Source of the DNA: Lamprocystis purpurea DSM 4197
Lineage (GTDB): Bacteria > Pseudomonadota > Gammaproteobacteria > Chromatiales > Chromatiaceae
Length of the DNA stretch: 64,000 nucleotides
Direction: 5' to 3'
NCBI RefSeq assembly: GCF_000379525.1
Contig: NZ_KB902486.1
Location: 20,231-84,230, forward strand
The position numbers and the translations under genes were made by a program. Numbering within the stretch: position 1 is the first letter of the stretch; each line of letters opens with the position of its first letter. Positions 8,969-18,052 of the stretch are shown one piece after another. The notes below the pieces were generated by a model that saw only the letters and a list, made by a program, of their open reading frames with translations, searched no databases and was not told the origin of the DNA.

Positions 8969-9409
8969 ATGACTGCCACGAGTTACGAAACAGACGTCGT
9001 TGCCTGGTCGAGCGAGCAGGCGCGGCTGATCCGTGCGGGACAGTTCGATCAGCTTGATCTCGAACATATTGCCGAGGAAATCGAAGACGTGGGCAAGAGC
9101 GAACAACGGGAACTCGCCAGCCGCATGGCCGTGTTGATTGCTTACCTGCTCAAATGGCAGTATCAACCGGAGCGTCAAAGCACCAGTTGGAAACGCACCA
9201 TCAAGGAGCAGCGCCGGGCACTCGCCTTCCATCTCAAGCAAGTCCCCAGCCTGAAATCCAGACTCGCCGATCCTGAATGGCAAGGGGCGATCTGGGCGGA
9301 TGCAGTCACGCTCGCCATCAATGAGACCGGAATGGGTGGATTCCCTGACGAGTGTCCCTGGGCGCTTGTGGATATTCTCGCGCAGAACTGGCTGCCGACC
9401 GCTGGTTGA
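8969..9409 (+). CDS. DUF29 family protein
   Basis: A 146-residue cytoplasmic protein of the DUF29 family, frequent in cyanobacteria and purple bacteria. Hallmarks are YETDVVAWSSEQARLIRAG at the start, DLEHIAEEIEDVGKSE in the centre and LKWQYQPERQSTSW with a following basic helix. The fold is helical; no activity is established for the family. An ATG preceded by GAGGTAA gives a good ribosome site. It follows the exported small protein by 16 bp. Confidence 0.85.
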   Translation: MTATSYETDVVAWSSEQARLIRAGQFDQLDLEHIAEEIEDVGKSEQRELASRMAVLIAYLLKWQYQPERQSTSWKRTIKEQRRALAFHLKQVPSLKSRLADPEWQGAIWADAVTLAINETGMGGFPDECPWALVDILAQNWLPTAG

Positions 9410-9451
9410 ATTTCGTACCACGCGAGATCAACCTCCGGGAACCCGGGCGAC

Positions 9452-9508
9452 GCAACCGGAGGCCGACGCTTTAGCGGGCGGCGGTGCCGCGTCCGGCTGA
9501 AGCCTCGT
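9452..9508. repeat. Palindromic repeat, family I, copy 1
   Basis: CAACCGGAGGCCGACGCTTTAGCGGG is followed by CCGGCTGAAGCCTCG in inverted orientation, a hairpin between the convergent DUF29 and LOV genes. A second copy of the left arm (AACTGGAGGTCGAGGCTTTAGC) is at 52362-52397, and a trace (TGGAGGTCGAGGCTTA) ends the family B element near 61105. It could serve as a terminator for both genes. Confidence 0.6.
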
Positions 9509-9534
9509 CGTTCCGACGTGTTACTGAAGCCCCA

Positions 9535-9993
9535 TCAAGAGACCTCGCCCAGCCGCTCCAGCATGGCATTGAGCCGATCGAATTCATCGCGGGTACGGAC
9601 CGACTCAGACATGTCGTATTGGATGCCCAGGTAATAGATCAGGCGGCCGACTTTGTCGAATAGCGGTCGAATGGTGAAGCGGTTATAAAACATGGTGCCA
9701 TCCTTGCGGTAATTACGCAGGGTGACGGTCACCCGCTTGCGCTCACGAATGGCCTCACTGATCCGCTCCACCTGCGGCTGATTGCGATCGTCGCCCAAGA
9801 GAAAGCGGCAGTTGTGTCCAAGCATCTCCGCGCGATCATAGCCGGTGATCAACTCGAAGGCAGCGTTGGCATAGACCAGCGGGTTGTCGGGCTGGTTCGG
9901 GTCGGACAGCGTGATTCCATTGACACAGGTATCCAGTATCTGCCCGAGCACATGAGGGATCAGCCCCGTGTCGTTGTCGATGATGAATTCCAT
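9535..9993 (-). CDS. Short LOV-domain blue-light photoreceptor
   Basis: A 152-residue protein that is almost entirely one LOV (PAS-type, FMN-binding) domain plus a C-terminal helix (about 130-148). The adduct-forming cysteine is C62 within GHNCRFL (59-65). NYRKDGTMFYN (94-104) and GIQYD (123-127, with the flavin-contacting Gln at 125) complete the flavin pocket. Canonical GxNCRFLQ has Gln after FL; here it is Leu66, a change that may tune the photocycle. No output domain is attached, as in the short LOV proteins of Pseudomonas putida, which act by dimer rearrangement. It is monocistronic and divergent from the biotin operon. Confidence 0.87.
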   Translation of the reverse strand: MEFIIDNDTGLIPHVLGQILDTCVNGITLSDPNQPDNPLVYANAAFELITGYDRAEMLGHNCRFLLGDDRNQPQVERISEAIRERKRVTVTLRNYRKDGTMFYNRFTIRPLFDKVGRLIYYLGIQYDMSESVRTRDEFDRLNAMLERLGEVS

Positions 9994-10025
9994 GATTTGC
10001 TCGTGATGGATGGACCCGCTTGCGA

Positions 10026-10095
10026 TCAGGCGATTGGCGGAAAATCACCTACCAGATCGCGCGGGATTTTCGTTCTGCTGCAAGGAGCGCTAACA
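10026..10095 (-). repeat. Dispersed fragment, family G, copy 1
   Basis: The block CGATTGGCGGAAAATCA...TACCAGATCGC... matches 38659-38730 at roughly three positions in four. Read on the minus strand, both copies give a related peptide ending (I)PRDLV..(D/E)FPPI, here closed by TGA at the AATCGCCTGA motif, and the open frame extends upstream to about 10150. This looks like the 3-prime remnant of a repeated gene. It occupies the LOV-bioB divergent spacer (9994-10334) together with the bio promoter. Confidence 0.45.
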
Positions 10096-10158
10096 GGCGC
10101 ATAGTGGAGCGCTGCAACGGTTATCCCAACGCCGACGAACGCTCCGACGCCGACCGCA

Positions 10159-10191
10159 CCGTCAACCAAATTTCCCTGCGAAGGTTGACAA
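10159..10191 (+). promoter_or_regulatory. BirA operator upstream of bioB
   Basis: GTCAACC (10161-10167) and GGTTGAC (10183-10189) are perfect inverse halves separated by 15 bp. The right half extended, GGTTGACAA, matches eight of nine positions of the enterobacterial BirA half-site GGTTTACAA, and the N15 spacing is that of known BirA boxes. Biotinyl-AMP-bound BirA would repress here when biotin is sufficient. The operator covers the -35 hexamer of the bio promoter. Confidence 0.75.
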
Positions 10192-10212
10192 CAACCTGCG
10201 GTCAGCTAGGAT
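10185..10212 (+). promoter_or_regulatory. Sigma-70 promoter of the bio operon
   Basis: A perfect -35 TTGACA (10185-10190) and a -10-like TAGGAT (10207-10212) are separated by 16 bp. The -35 lies inside the right half of the BirA operator. Predicted transcription start is near 10219, giving a leader of about 115 nt before bioB. Confidence 0.7.
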
Positions 10213-10334
10213 CCCCGGTTTTCGCCCTGCGTCGGCCTGCTCCCCGGCGCCGCCGCCGGGCCTTGCCCGATCGTCGTGACCGGCAGCACGCGCCCGTCGC
10301 GACCCGCCGGTCACACCCGGCCAACCAAGGACCC

Positions 10335-11366
10335 ATGTGCATGCCCGTTCGCGATGACCATCCGCAGATCCGTCACGACTGGACCCTCGACGCGGTCGAG
10401 GCGCTGCTCGATCTCCCCTTCAATGACCTGCTGCTCCAGGCCCAGCAAGTTCATCGCGCCTGTTTCGCGCCCAATCAGGTTCAGGTCAGCACCCTGCTGA
10501 GCATCAAGACCGGAGCCTGTCCCGAGGATTGCGGTTACTGCGCACAGAGCGCGCACCATGAAACCGGCCTGCCGCGCGAACCCCTGCTGCCACTGGAGGC
10601 GGTGCTGACCGCCGCGCGCGACGCCAAGGCCCAGGGCGCCACCCGCTTCTGCATGGGAGCGGCCTGGCGGCACCCGAGCGACAAGCACCTGGACCAGGTG
10701 GCCGCCATGGTGACCGCCATCCATGACCTGGGTCTGGAGACCTGCGTCACCCTCGGGATGCTGACCGCCGGCCAAGCCCTGCGGCTCAAAGCGGCGGGGC
10801 TGGATTACTACAACCACAATCTGGACACCTCCCCCGAGTTCTACGGCCAGGTTATCAGCACCCGCACCTATCAGGATCGGCTGGAGACCCTGGAGCACGT
10901 GCGCGCCGCCGGCCTGAAGACCTGCAGCGGCGGCATCCTCGGGATGGGCGAATCGCGGCGCGACCGCGCATCACTGCTGCGGCAACTCGCCAACCTGCCG
11001 GCGCACCCCGAATCCGTGCCGATCAATCTGCTGGTTCAGGTCGAGGGCACCCCGCTCTTCGGCACGGCCCCCCTGGACCCGCTGGAGTTCGTCCGCACGG
11101 TGGCCGCCGCCCGTTGCCTGATGCCGGGCTCCTATGTGCGGCTGTCCGCCGGCCGCGCGGCCATGAGCGATGAACTCCAGGCACTGTGCTATTTCGCCGG
11201 GGCCAACTCGGTCTTCTACGGCGAGCGCCTGCTCACCACGCCAAACGCGGCGTCCGACCGCGATCACGCGCTCTTCGACCGTCTGGGCCTGCGGGTCGAA
11301 GCACTGGAACCGGAACGCCGGGAGCCGGGCGGTTGTCATCGGCCCCACGGCCACCCGCATGCCTGA
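10335..11366 (+). CDS. bioB: Biotin synthase
   Basis: A 343-residue radical-SAM enzyme that inserts sulfur into dethiobiotin, the last step of biotin synthesis. The [4Fe-4S]-SAM cysteines are in ACPEDCGYC (C62, C66, C69). [23 protein letters not shown] and the C-terminal Arg in SAGRAAM are present, as expected for BioB. Starts at 10335 and 10341 are both in frame; AAGG at 10327-10330 stands 4 and 10 bp away respectively, so the choice is open. The C-terminus is His-rich (HRPHGHPHA). It is first gene of bioB-F-H-C-D, under the BirA operator. Confidence 0.96.
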   Translation: MCMPVRDDHPQIRHDWTLDAVEALLDLPFNDLLLQAQQVHRACFAPNQVQVSTLLSIKTGACPEDCGYCAQSAHHETGLPREPLLPLEAVLTAARDAKAQGATRFCMGAAWRHPSDKHLDQVAAMVTAIHDLGLETCVTLGMLTAGQALRLKAAGLDYYNHNLDTSPEFYGQVISTRTYQDRLETLEHVRAAGLKTCSGGILGMGESRRDRASLLRQLANLPAHPESVPINLLVQVEGTPLFGTAPLDPLEFVRTVAAARCLMPGSYVRLSAGRAAMSDELQALCYFAGANSVFYGERLLTTPNAASDRDHALFDRLGLRVEALEPERREPGGCHRPHGHPHA

Positions 11367-11417
11367 CCCACTGCGGTCCCGACGCCTTGACAGGCGGGCG
11401 ACGCGAGGCATCCGCTC

Positions 11418-12629
11418 ATGCCGCCGGTAGATCCCGCGCTGGGCCTCAGGGCCGACCTCGAGCACCGGCGCGCCGCCGGGCTCTACCGGCAGCGGCGCGT
11501 CCAGGGCGGCCCTCAGCAACCCCAGGCCCGCACCGACGGCCGGCCCATGCTCGCCTTCTGCAGCAACGACTACCTGGGCCTGGCCAATCACCCGGAGGTG
11601 ATCGCCGCCCTGCAGCAGGGCGCGGCGCGCTGGGGTGTCGGCAGCGGCGCCGCCCATCTGGTGAACGGCCACAGCGCCGCGCACCAGGCCCTGGAAGAGG
11701 CCCTGGCCGAGTTCACCGGGTATCCGCGCGCGCTGCTGTTCTCCACCGGCTATATGGCCAATCTGGGGGTCATCAGCGCACTGGCCGGACGCGGCGAGAC
11801 CGTCTTCGAAGACCGCCGCAACCACGCCTCACTGCTCGACGGCGCCCTGCTCGCCCGCGCCACCCTGCGCCGCTACCCCCACGCCGATGCCGCGGCGCTC
11901 GCGCGGCTCGCGCAGACCGCAGGGGTGCGACTGATCGCCACCGACGGCGTCTTCAGCATGGACGGCGACCTGGCCCCGCTGCCCGACCTGGCCGCGATTG
12001 CCGCCCAAACCGGCGCCTGGCTCCTGGTCGATGACGCGCACGGACTCGGTGTGCTCGGCCGCGAGGGACGCGGCAGCCTGGATCACTGCGGGCTCGCTAC
12101 CGGGCAGGTGCCGATCCTGATGGGCACCCTGGGTAAGGCACTGGGCACCTTCGGGGCCTTTGTCGCCGGGTCGCACGATCTGATCGAGAGCCTGATCCAG
12201 CGTGCCCGCCCCTATATCTATACCACCGCCAGCCCGCCCGCCCTGGCGGAGGCGACGCTGGTCAGCCTGAGCCTGGCGCGCCGGGACGACTGGCGGCGCG
12301 AACGGCTGCACGCGCTGATCGCGCGCTTCCGCCACGGCGCGGCCCAACTCGGCCTGCCGCTCGCGGACTCGCCGACCCCGATCCAGCCGATCCTGGCCGG
12401 CAGCAGCGCCCGCGCCCTGGACTGGAGCCGGGCGCTGGAAGCGGCCGGCATCCTGGTGACCGCGATCCGCCCGCCCACGGTCCCCGCGGGCACGGCGCGG
12501 CTGCGCGTCACCCTCAGCGCCGCCCATACCGATGCGGATCTGGACCGGCTGCTCGCGGCACTGGCCGCGTTGCCTGGTCTGGATTCAGCCGTCACCGAGA
12601 ACACGAGAACAAAGATCAGCCGCACATGA
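11418..12629 (+). CDS. bioF: 8-amino-7-oxononanoate synthase
   Basis: A 403-residue PLP enzyme of the alpha-oxoamine synthase family, condensing pimeloyl-ACP (or -CoA) with alanine. The PLP lysine is K240 in [14 protein letters not shown] (205-209) and the [11 protein letters not shown] segment (49-59) are diagnostic. Length is normal apart from about 15 extra residues at the C-terminus. It begins 51 bp after bioB in the same operon and is followed 40 bp later by bioH. Confidence 0.96.
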   Translation: MPPVDPALGLRADLEHRRAAGLYRQRRVQGGPQQPQARTDGRPMLAFCSNDYLGLANHPEVIAALQQGAARWGVGSGAAHLVNGHSAAHQALEEALAEFTGYPRALLFSTGYMANLGVISALAGRGETVFEDRRNHASLLDGALLARATLRRYPHADAAALARLAQTAGVRLIATDGVFSMDGDLAPLPDLAAIAAQTGAWLLVDDAHGLGVLGREGRGSLDHCGLATGQVPILMGTLGKALGTFGAFVAGSHDLIESLIQRARPYIYTTASPPALAEATLVSLSLARRDDWRRERLHALIARFRHGAAQLGLPLADSPTPIQPILAGSSARALDWSRALEAAGILVTAIRPPTVPAGTARLRVTLSAAHTDADLDRLLAALAALPGLDSAVTENTRTKISRT

Positions 12630-12669
12630 ACGCCACGCGACGCCCATTGAACAACCCCGCGGAGTCCGC

Positions 12670-13482
12670 ATGAACACCTTGGCCGAAGTCATCGGCGCCC
12701 TCGACACCCCGGAGAATACCACGGACAACGATCTGGTCCTGCTCCACGGCTGGGGCATGAACGCCGCGGTCTGGGACGCCTTGCCGGCGGGCCTCACCGC
12801 CGATCGGGTCCAACACCGCATCGAGCTCCCCGGCCACGGGGAAAGCCCCTTCGATCCCGCCTGGGCCGCGGGCTACGGATGCCTGTGGCGCTGGGCCGAC
12901 GCCTGTTTGGCCGCCGCGCCGCCGCGGGCGGTCTGGCTCGGCTGGTCACTCGGGGGCCTGGTGGCCCTGGCCGCCGCCTTGCGGGCACCCAAGCGGGTGC
13001 GCGCGCTCATCCTCATGACCACCTCCCCACGCTTCATCCGCGCCGCGGACTGGACCCCGGCTATGCCCGAGTCCACACTGGCCCAGTTCCATGACGGCCT
13101 GCTCGCGGACCCCGCCGGGACCCTGAGCCGCTTCCTGGTCACCCAGGTCCGCGGGAGCGACCATGCGCGCGAGGTGCTGCGCACCCTGCGCCATGAACTG
13201 GCCCGGCGCCGGGCGCCCCACCCGGACGCCCTGGCGCTCGGCCTGGACCTGCTGCGCGACGAAGACCTGCGCGGCCCCTTGCCGGACCTGCGCTGTCCGT
13301 CCCTGTGGCTGTTCGGTAGTCGCGACACCCTGGTGCCGCCGGGCGTCGCCGAGCGGGTGGAATTGCTGAACGACAAAGCGCGGACCCAGGTCATCCAGGG
13401 CGCGGCCCATGCCCCCTTCCTCTCCCATCCGCGCGAAACCGCTGATGCCATTCAGTCATTCCTGGCGGGACTCGACGACTAA
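12670..13482 (+). CDS. bioH: Pimeloyl-ACP methyl ester carboxylesterase
   Basis: A 270-residue alpha/beta hydrolase that removes the methyl group from pimeloyl-ACP methyl ester, ending the BioC-BioH pimelate route. The catalytic triad is visible: S93 in GWSLGG, D219 in GSRDTLVP and H247 in GAAHAPF. The oxyanion HGWGM motif is at 26-30. The ATG at 12670 is preferred over an upstream frame start inside bioF because it gives the normal family N-terminus. The spacer to bioC (13483-13681) is occupied by a family B triple-hairpin repeat, unusual inside an operon. Confidence 0.93.
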   Translation: MNTLAEVIGALDTPENTTDNDLVLLHGWGMNAAVWDALPAGLTADRVQHRIELPGHGESPFDPAWAAGYGCLWRWADACLAAAPPRAVWLGWSLGGLVALAAALRAPKRVRALILMTTSPRFIRAADWTPAMPESTLAQFHDGLLADPAGTLSRFLVTQVRGSDHAREVLRTLRHELARRRAPHPDALALGLDLLRDEDLRGPLPDLRCPSLWLFGSRDTLVPPGVAERVELLNDKARTQVIQGAAHAPFLSHPRETADAIQSFLAGLDD

Positions 13483-13526
13483 GAAACCGTTCACGAATAT
13501 GCGAAACCAATCCATTATGGAAGGAT

Positions 13527-13643
13527 GATTTGGCTCCCACGCTCCAGCGTGGGAGCAAGTCGCGACGCTCCGGCGTCGCCGTGGCGTCACCGGCCGCTGG
13601 AGCGGCCGGACGGCATTCCCACGCTGGAGCGTGGGAACGAGAA
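13527..13643 (+). repeat. Triple-hairpin repeat, family B, copy 1 (inside the bio operon)
   Basis: Three successive hairpins: CTCCCACGCTCCAGCGTGGGAG, then GCGACGCTCCGGCGTCGC, then CCGGCCGCTGGAGCGGCCGG, closed by TTCCCACGCTGGAGCGTGGGAA. The outer blocks are also inverted relative to each other. Other copies: 24926-25042, 33864-34016, 57172-57276 (inverted) and 61008-61110. This copy separates bioH from bioC and would be transcribed as a strongly folded RNA. Confidence 0.92.
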
Positions 13644-13681
13644 GAAATCGCCTTAGTCCATTTCTACAACACCCCACGAGC

Positions 13682-14554
13682 ATGACCCCGCCACCCATCG
13701 ACAAAAACCGCGCCCGCCGCGCATTCGAGCGGGCCGCGCCCGGCTACGACGCCGCCGCCGTGCTGCAACGGGAGATCGCCGACCGCCTCCTGGAGCGGCT
13801 CGACTATGTCCGCCTCGAACCCCGGCGGGTGCTGGACCTGGGCGCCGGCACCGGCTACGCGCTCGACGCACTGCGCCGCCGCTACCGCGGGGCTCGGCTG
13901 ATCGCGCTCGACTTCGCACAACCCATGCTGCTGCACGCCCGCCGCCGCGGCAGTTGGCTGCGTCGCCCTTTGTGTGTATGCGGCGACGCCGAACATCTGC
14001 CGCTCGCCGACGGGGCCGTCGAGCTGATCGTGTCCAACACGACACTCCAATGGTGCAACGACCTGGACGCCACCTTCACCGAGTGCCTGCGCGTCCTGGC
14101 CCCCGGCGGCCTGCTGATGTTCACCACGTTCGGTCCGGATACGCTCAAGGAATTGCGCGCCGACTGGTCCAGCATCGACGGCTATTCGCACGTCAGCCCC
14201 TTCGCGGACATGCACGATGTCGGCGACGCGCTGGTGCGGGCACGCTTCGCCGATCCGGTGATGGACAGCGAGCGGCTGACGGTCACCTACACCCGGCTGC
14301 GCGACCTGATGCAGGACCTGAAAGGCATCGGCGCCCACAACGCCACCGCCGAACGCCCCCGCGGGCTCACCGGCCCCCGCCGCCTGGCTGCACTCGAATC
14401 CGCCTACGAAAGCCGGCGCCGCGAGGGCCGGCTGCCCGCCAGTTATGAGGTGGTCTACGGACACGCCTGGGCGCCCCAGCAGAAGCCCATGGCCGGCGGC
14501 ATTGCCGTCCCGGTCAGCGCCATTGGTCGGGGCGGCAGCCGACGGGGTGTCTGA
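13682..14554 (+). CDS. bioC: Malonyl-ACP O-methyltransferase
   Basis: A 290-residue SAM-dependent methyltransferase that starts pimelate synthesis by methylating malonyl-ACP, letting it enter the fatty acid cycle. RRAFERAAPGYD is the BioC-specific N-terminus; the SAM loop is VLDLGAGTGY (50-59), followed by acidic D (ALDFA) and CGDAEHLPLAD. SNTTLQWCNDLD and FTTFGPDTLKELR are further BioC hallmarks. The ATG at 13682 follows the family B repeat by about 40 bp. Its TGA stop overlaps the bioD ATG (TGATG), so translation is coupled. Confidence 0.95.
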   Translation: MTPPPIDKNRARRAFERAAPGYDAAAVLQREIADRLLERLDYVRLEPRRVLDLGAGTGYALDALRRRYRGARLIALDFAQPMLLHARRRGSWLRRPLCVCGDAEHLPLADGAVELIVSNTTLQWCNDLDATFTECLRVLAPGGLLMFTTFGPDTLKELRADWSSIDGYSHVSPFADMHDVGDALVRARFADPVMDSERLTVTYTRLRDLMQDLKGIGAHNATAERPRGLTGPRRLAALESAYESRRREGRLPASYEVVYGHAWAPQQKPMAGGIAVPVSAIGRGGSRRGV

Positions 14555-15228
14555 TGCGCGGGGTCTTTGTTACCGGCACCGACACCAACTGCGGCAAGAC
14601 CGAGATCAGCCTGGCCCTGATGGCCGCCTGGCAGGCACGCGGTGCGCGGGTGCTCGGCATGAAACCAGTCGCCTCCGGCTGTCACCCGAGCCCCCAGGGA
14701 CCTTACAACGCCGACGCCCTGCGCCTCCTGGCGCAAGGCAGTACCGCCGCGCCCTATCACCTGGTCAACCCCTACGCCTTCGTACCTCCCATCGCCCCCC
14801 ACATCGCCGCCGGCCGGGTCGGCGTGGAGATCATGCTCGAGCCTATCGTCGGCGCCTACCGCGCCCTGAGCGCCGGTTGCGATCTGGTGGTGGTGGAGGG
14901 CGTCGGCGGCTGGCGCGTCCCCTTAAGTCCCACCCTGTCGGTCAACGATATCCCCAAGGCCCTGGACCTGCCGGTGATCCTGGTCGTCGGACTCACACTC
15001 GGATGCCTCAACCACGCCCTGCTCACGGCGGAGAGCATCCGCGCCCAGGGCAGCCCCTTGGCCGGCTGGGTCGGCAACGGCATCGACCCGGAACTGCAAG
15101 CCGGCGACGAGAACCGCGCGACACTCGCCGCACTGCTGGGTGCACCCTGCCTCGGCGTCATCCCCTGGCTGGAGCGGCCCATGCCGGACGCCCTGGCCGG
15201 ATTCCTCCATCCCGAATTGCTGGAATGA
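14554..15228 (+). CDS. bioD: Dethiobiotin synthetase
   Basis: A 224-residue ATP-dependent carboxylase forming the ureido ring of dethiobiotin from 7,8-diaminopelargonate. The P-loop is GTDTNCGKTE (K15), and the KPVASG and EGVGGWRVPL motifs are present. Last gene of the operon; bioA (DAPA aminotransferase) is absent here and must lie elsewhere. About 20 bp after the stop, TGCCGG (15249) and CCGGCA (15265) form a weak hairpin without a U-run. Confidence 0.95.
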   Translation: MRGVFVTGTDTNCGKTEISLALMAAWQARGARVLGMKPVASGCHPSPQGPYNADALRLLAQGSTAAPYHLVNPYAFVPPIAPHIAAGRVGVEIMLEPIVGAYRALSAGCDLVVVEGVGGWRVPLSPTLSVNDIPKALDLPVILVVGLTLGCLNHALLTAESIRAQGSPLAGWVGNGIDPELQAGDENRATLAALLGAPCLGVIPWLERPMPDALAGFLHPELLE

Positions 15229-15434
15229 CCCTGCGGGGCGAGCGGCGATGCCGGGCACTGGCTTCCGGCACCCTGCAAGAATGACGTAACACACTGATTT
15301 CATGTAAAACCCCGGATTACCCGAGCCAGCCGCGCGGAAACCATGTCAGAATCAGAGCGAAATCTCAGCTATACCGTGTCAAGCGCAGTGGGCATCGCGG
15401 GCCTTTCGGTCCGGGGCTATCAATCGGGGACGTC

Positions 15435-16586
15435 ATGAGTAAGAAACCAGTTCTTATTGCCGTGAGCATCAAGGATCGCGTCGCGCGGCAACTTGCGTGC
15501 GGGATGCTCAGTTCCGCCGGGGCGAGCATCCAGATCTGTGATGACGCGGCGGCGATCCTGCAGATCGCTGACGACCTTCAAGCGATTGTGCTGGGCCTGG
15601 CCCCCGTGGTCGATGAGACCGTCGACACCCTGGTCATCTTGCGTCAACGTCTGGCGACCCTGCCGATCTATGTGATCACGGACGCCGCCGGGCAGCGGCA
15701 CGCCAAACGCGTCAAGTCTTTCGGCGCCACGCAGGTGATCCCTCACGAAGAGTTGCAGCAACGCGTCGGTCCACTAGTGCAACAGGTCGCGCAGGTCAAT
15801 CAGATCGATGACTTGAGTGTTCGCTCGCCGGGATGGGCGGCGAACAAGATCGATCAGGGTTATGAGGTGCAATCCATGGACATGGAGACCTGGTTATCGA
15901 TCCCTGGAAACCGGCGCCTGCTTGGCCTGGAGGAGCCCGCCGCCGTGGCCGAGGATGTGGCCGATGTGAATCCGGTCGACATGGATTCGGTCGATGTGGA
16001 TTCGGTCGACGTGGATTCGGCCGATGCGTTACCGCAACGCGAAGAGCAACCCACCGCCGAGCGGATGCCGAAAGTACCGGTCCAGCCGTTGCCGCCCTCC
16101 ACGCCCAGGGACGCGGCGCCAGCCGCGCCGTCACGCGCCCCGACCGTTTCCGCGAGTCATCTCGGGCCTCCACCGGAGCCTGCGGTCGCCCCGCCGCGGC
16201 CCGACCTGTCCGCGGTCACCACGGGGGAGAGTGACAGCGTGCCCTGCAGTCTCGCCGACTGCCCGCGCCTGGTACGCTGTCGCGAAGAACACGACATGCA
16301 AAACGCCGCGATTCTGGAGACCCACATCCAGCGTGAGAAGCGTCTTCTGGAAATGAACCAGACGTTTCGTGACCGCCTGCAAGCCGAACTCCGGACCGAG
16401 TGGAGCCAACTGATCGATCAGCGGATCGCCGCCGGCGAACTGAAGTCGGAGCGGGCCATGAACGAACGTGTCCGACTGGGGATCGCCGCTGCCACGCGGC
16501 GCCTCCTGCTCCTCGGTGCGCTGACCGGATCGATCGCCACCCTGATCATCCTGGGGATCGCCCTGGCATGGCGTCTGTGGTCATAG
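15435..16586 (+). CDS. Tail-anchored protein with N-terminal pseudo-receiver domain
   Basis: A 383-residue protein with no recognised full-length family. Residues 5-115 follow the alternating strand/helix pattern of a response-regulator receiver (VLIAVSIKD, IQICDD, AIVLGL, IYVITDAAG), but the phospho-acceptor Asp of strand 3 is replaced (AIVLGLAP) and the conserved Lys of strand 5 is not evident, so it is probably not phosphorylated. Residues about 165-250 are a Pro/Ala/Asp-rich linker with a VDxDS repeat. A three-cysteine segment CSLADCPRLVRC is followed by a basic helical region (about 285-350) and one C-terminal membrane helix (about 358-380), leaving almost no tail. A kinase gene follows after 129 bp; a shared pathway is inferred. 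Confidence 0.65.
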   Translation: MSKKPVLIAVSIKDRVARQLACGMLSSAGASIQICDDAAAILQIADDLQAIVLGLAPVVDETVDTLVILRQRLATLPIYVITDAAGQRHAKRVKSFGATQVIPHEELQQRVGPLVQQVAQVNQIDDLSVRSPGWAANKIDQGYEVQSMDMETWLSIPGNRRLLGLEEPAAVAEDVADVNPVDMDSVDVDSVDVDSADALPQREEQPTAERMPKVPVQPLPPSTPRDAAPAAPSRAPTVSASHLGPPPEPAVAPPRPDLSAVTTGESDSVPCSLADCPRLVRCREEHDMQNAAILETHIQREKRLLEMNQTFRDRLQAELRTEWSQLIDQRIAAGELKSERAMNERVRLGIAAATRRLLLLGALTGSIATLIILGIALAWRLWS

Positions 16587-16715
16587 CGGCACGCCGGGCG
16601 CGCGGCGATTCGGCATCCCAAGAGCCGCGACCGGACGCGTCGGTCGCGTGCCGCTGGTGTCGAGGCGCATCCGCCGTCACTCTCGGACCCACGAAAATCG
16701 AGCGAACGAACACCG

Positions 16716-17936
16716 ATGACCCCTGATCCAGCCAGCATCGAGACCGCGCAATTGCGCCGCCAGACGCCGGTCGCCACCGCCGCGCAGTCAGTCGGCGACC
16801 TCGAACGCCGGATCCGCGAACTGCTGATCCGCCAGCACGAGCTTGAGATCGAGAATGAGCAACTGCGGGAGTCGCGAGCGGATCTGATCGATATCACCGA
16901 ACGTAAACAGATGGAAGAGCGCTTGCGAATCAGCGAGGAACGGTACCGGCTATTGGCTCAGACTGCCGTTGATGTCATTTGGACGATGAATTTGGAAGGC
17001 AGGTTTACCTTTGTCAGCCCCTCGGTGAAAGAATTACGCGGCTTTACGCCGGAGGAGGTCATGCAGCAAACATTTGAAGACATCTTCACGCCCGTTTCGC
17101 TGGCCCTGGTACAAGAGCAGTTCAGTCGATTTCTTGCCGAGTTACAGGCCGGCTTGCCACTGGGGACCATGCGGTTGGAGCTTGAACATAAGTGCAAAGA
17201 CGGCTCCACCGTCTGGACCGATGTGATTGCCTGCTTGCCGATCAGTGCCGACAGCACTTTTCTGGAAATCCTTGGCATCACTCGCGATATCAGCGAGCGC
17301 AAGCAGGCGGAAGCAGTGCAGCGCCAGCGCCTGGCGGAACGTTCACGGATGCAGGAGCGCGAACAGTTGCTGCAGGACCTGCATGACGGCTTTGCCTCTC
17401 AACTGGCCAGCGCTTGCCTGCGCAATGAGTACAACATGCTCACCAGCGCCGAGATGGACGAGTTGCTTCGTGAGTGTCTCGATGACCTGCATCTGGTCAT
17501 CGAAACCTTGGGTCACGAGGATCTCAATCTGAATGACGCTATCGCCGACTATCGCTATCGCTGCGAGAGGCGTTTGTCCGGCCTTGGGGTGCGGGTCGAC
17601 TGGGAGATCGCGCTGTCGGCCTGCCCGCCGTTGGAGCAGCGGACACTGCTGAATGTGCTGCGTATCCTGCAGGAGAGCCTGAACAACGCGGTCAAGCATG
17701 CCCAACCCCGACAGATCCGGATAGCCGCCGGGTATCATCCGGATGGCGAGTTGCGGATCGCCGTGTGCGATGATGGCATCGGGCTGCCCGCCGTCCCCAA
17801 GATGGGTCGTGGTTTGGCGAACATGCAACGACGGGCGCGCGACATTGGCGGCCTGCTTGATTTCACCCCGCTGGAACCAGGTACCAACGTGTCCCTGACC
17901 TTACCTCTGAGCCCGGCGCCAACCCCAGCCTCATGA
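16716..17936 (+). CDS. PAS-domain sensor histidine kinase, NarX/HisKA_3 type
   Basis: A 406-residue cytoplasmic kinase without membrane segments. Order of parts: N-terminal coiled coil (about 26-70), PAS domain (about 72-195, ending in GITRDISERKQ), dimerisation helix with phospho-acceptor His in LLQDLHDGF (H223), and an HATPase domain with N-box NNAVKHA, DDGIG and GRGLANMQRRA. The HDG-type acceptor motif pairs with NarL/LuxR-type regulators, and such a regulator (18372-19040) lies just downstream. With no transmembrane part, the tail-anchored protein encoded upstream could tether it. The PAS ligand is unknown. Confidence 0.88.
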   Translation: MTPDPASIETAQLRRQTPVATAAQSVGDLERRIRELLIRQHELEIENEQLRESRADLIDITERKQMEERLRISEERYRLLAQTAVDVIWTMNLEGRFTFVSPSVKELRGFTPEEVMQQTFEDIFTPVSLALVQEQFSRFLAELQAGLPLGTMRLELEHKCKDGSTVWTDVIACLPISADSTFLEILGITRDISERKQAEAVQRQRLAERSRMQEREQLLQDLHDGFASQLASACLRNEYNMLTSAEMDELLRECLDDLHLVIETLGHEDLNLNDAIADYRYRCERRLSGLGVRVDWEIALSACPPLEQRTLLNVLRILQESLNNAVKHAQPRQIRIAAGYHPDGELRIAVCDDGIGLPAVPKMGRGLANMQRRARDIGGLLDFTPLEPGTNVSLTLPLSPAPTPAS

Positions 17937-18052
17937 CAGTCCATGCTCCGGCGTCGGTAACACGCGGTAGATCCTTGAGATGATGTCCTGTTTTCGTGGA
18001 GGTCGCGGGGACAGCGCAAAACCGCCTGGATGGCGATTTTGCGCGCCGAACC

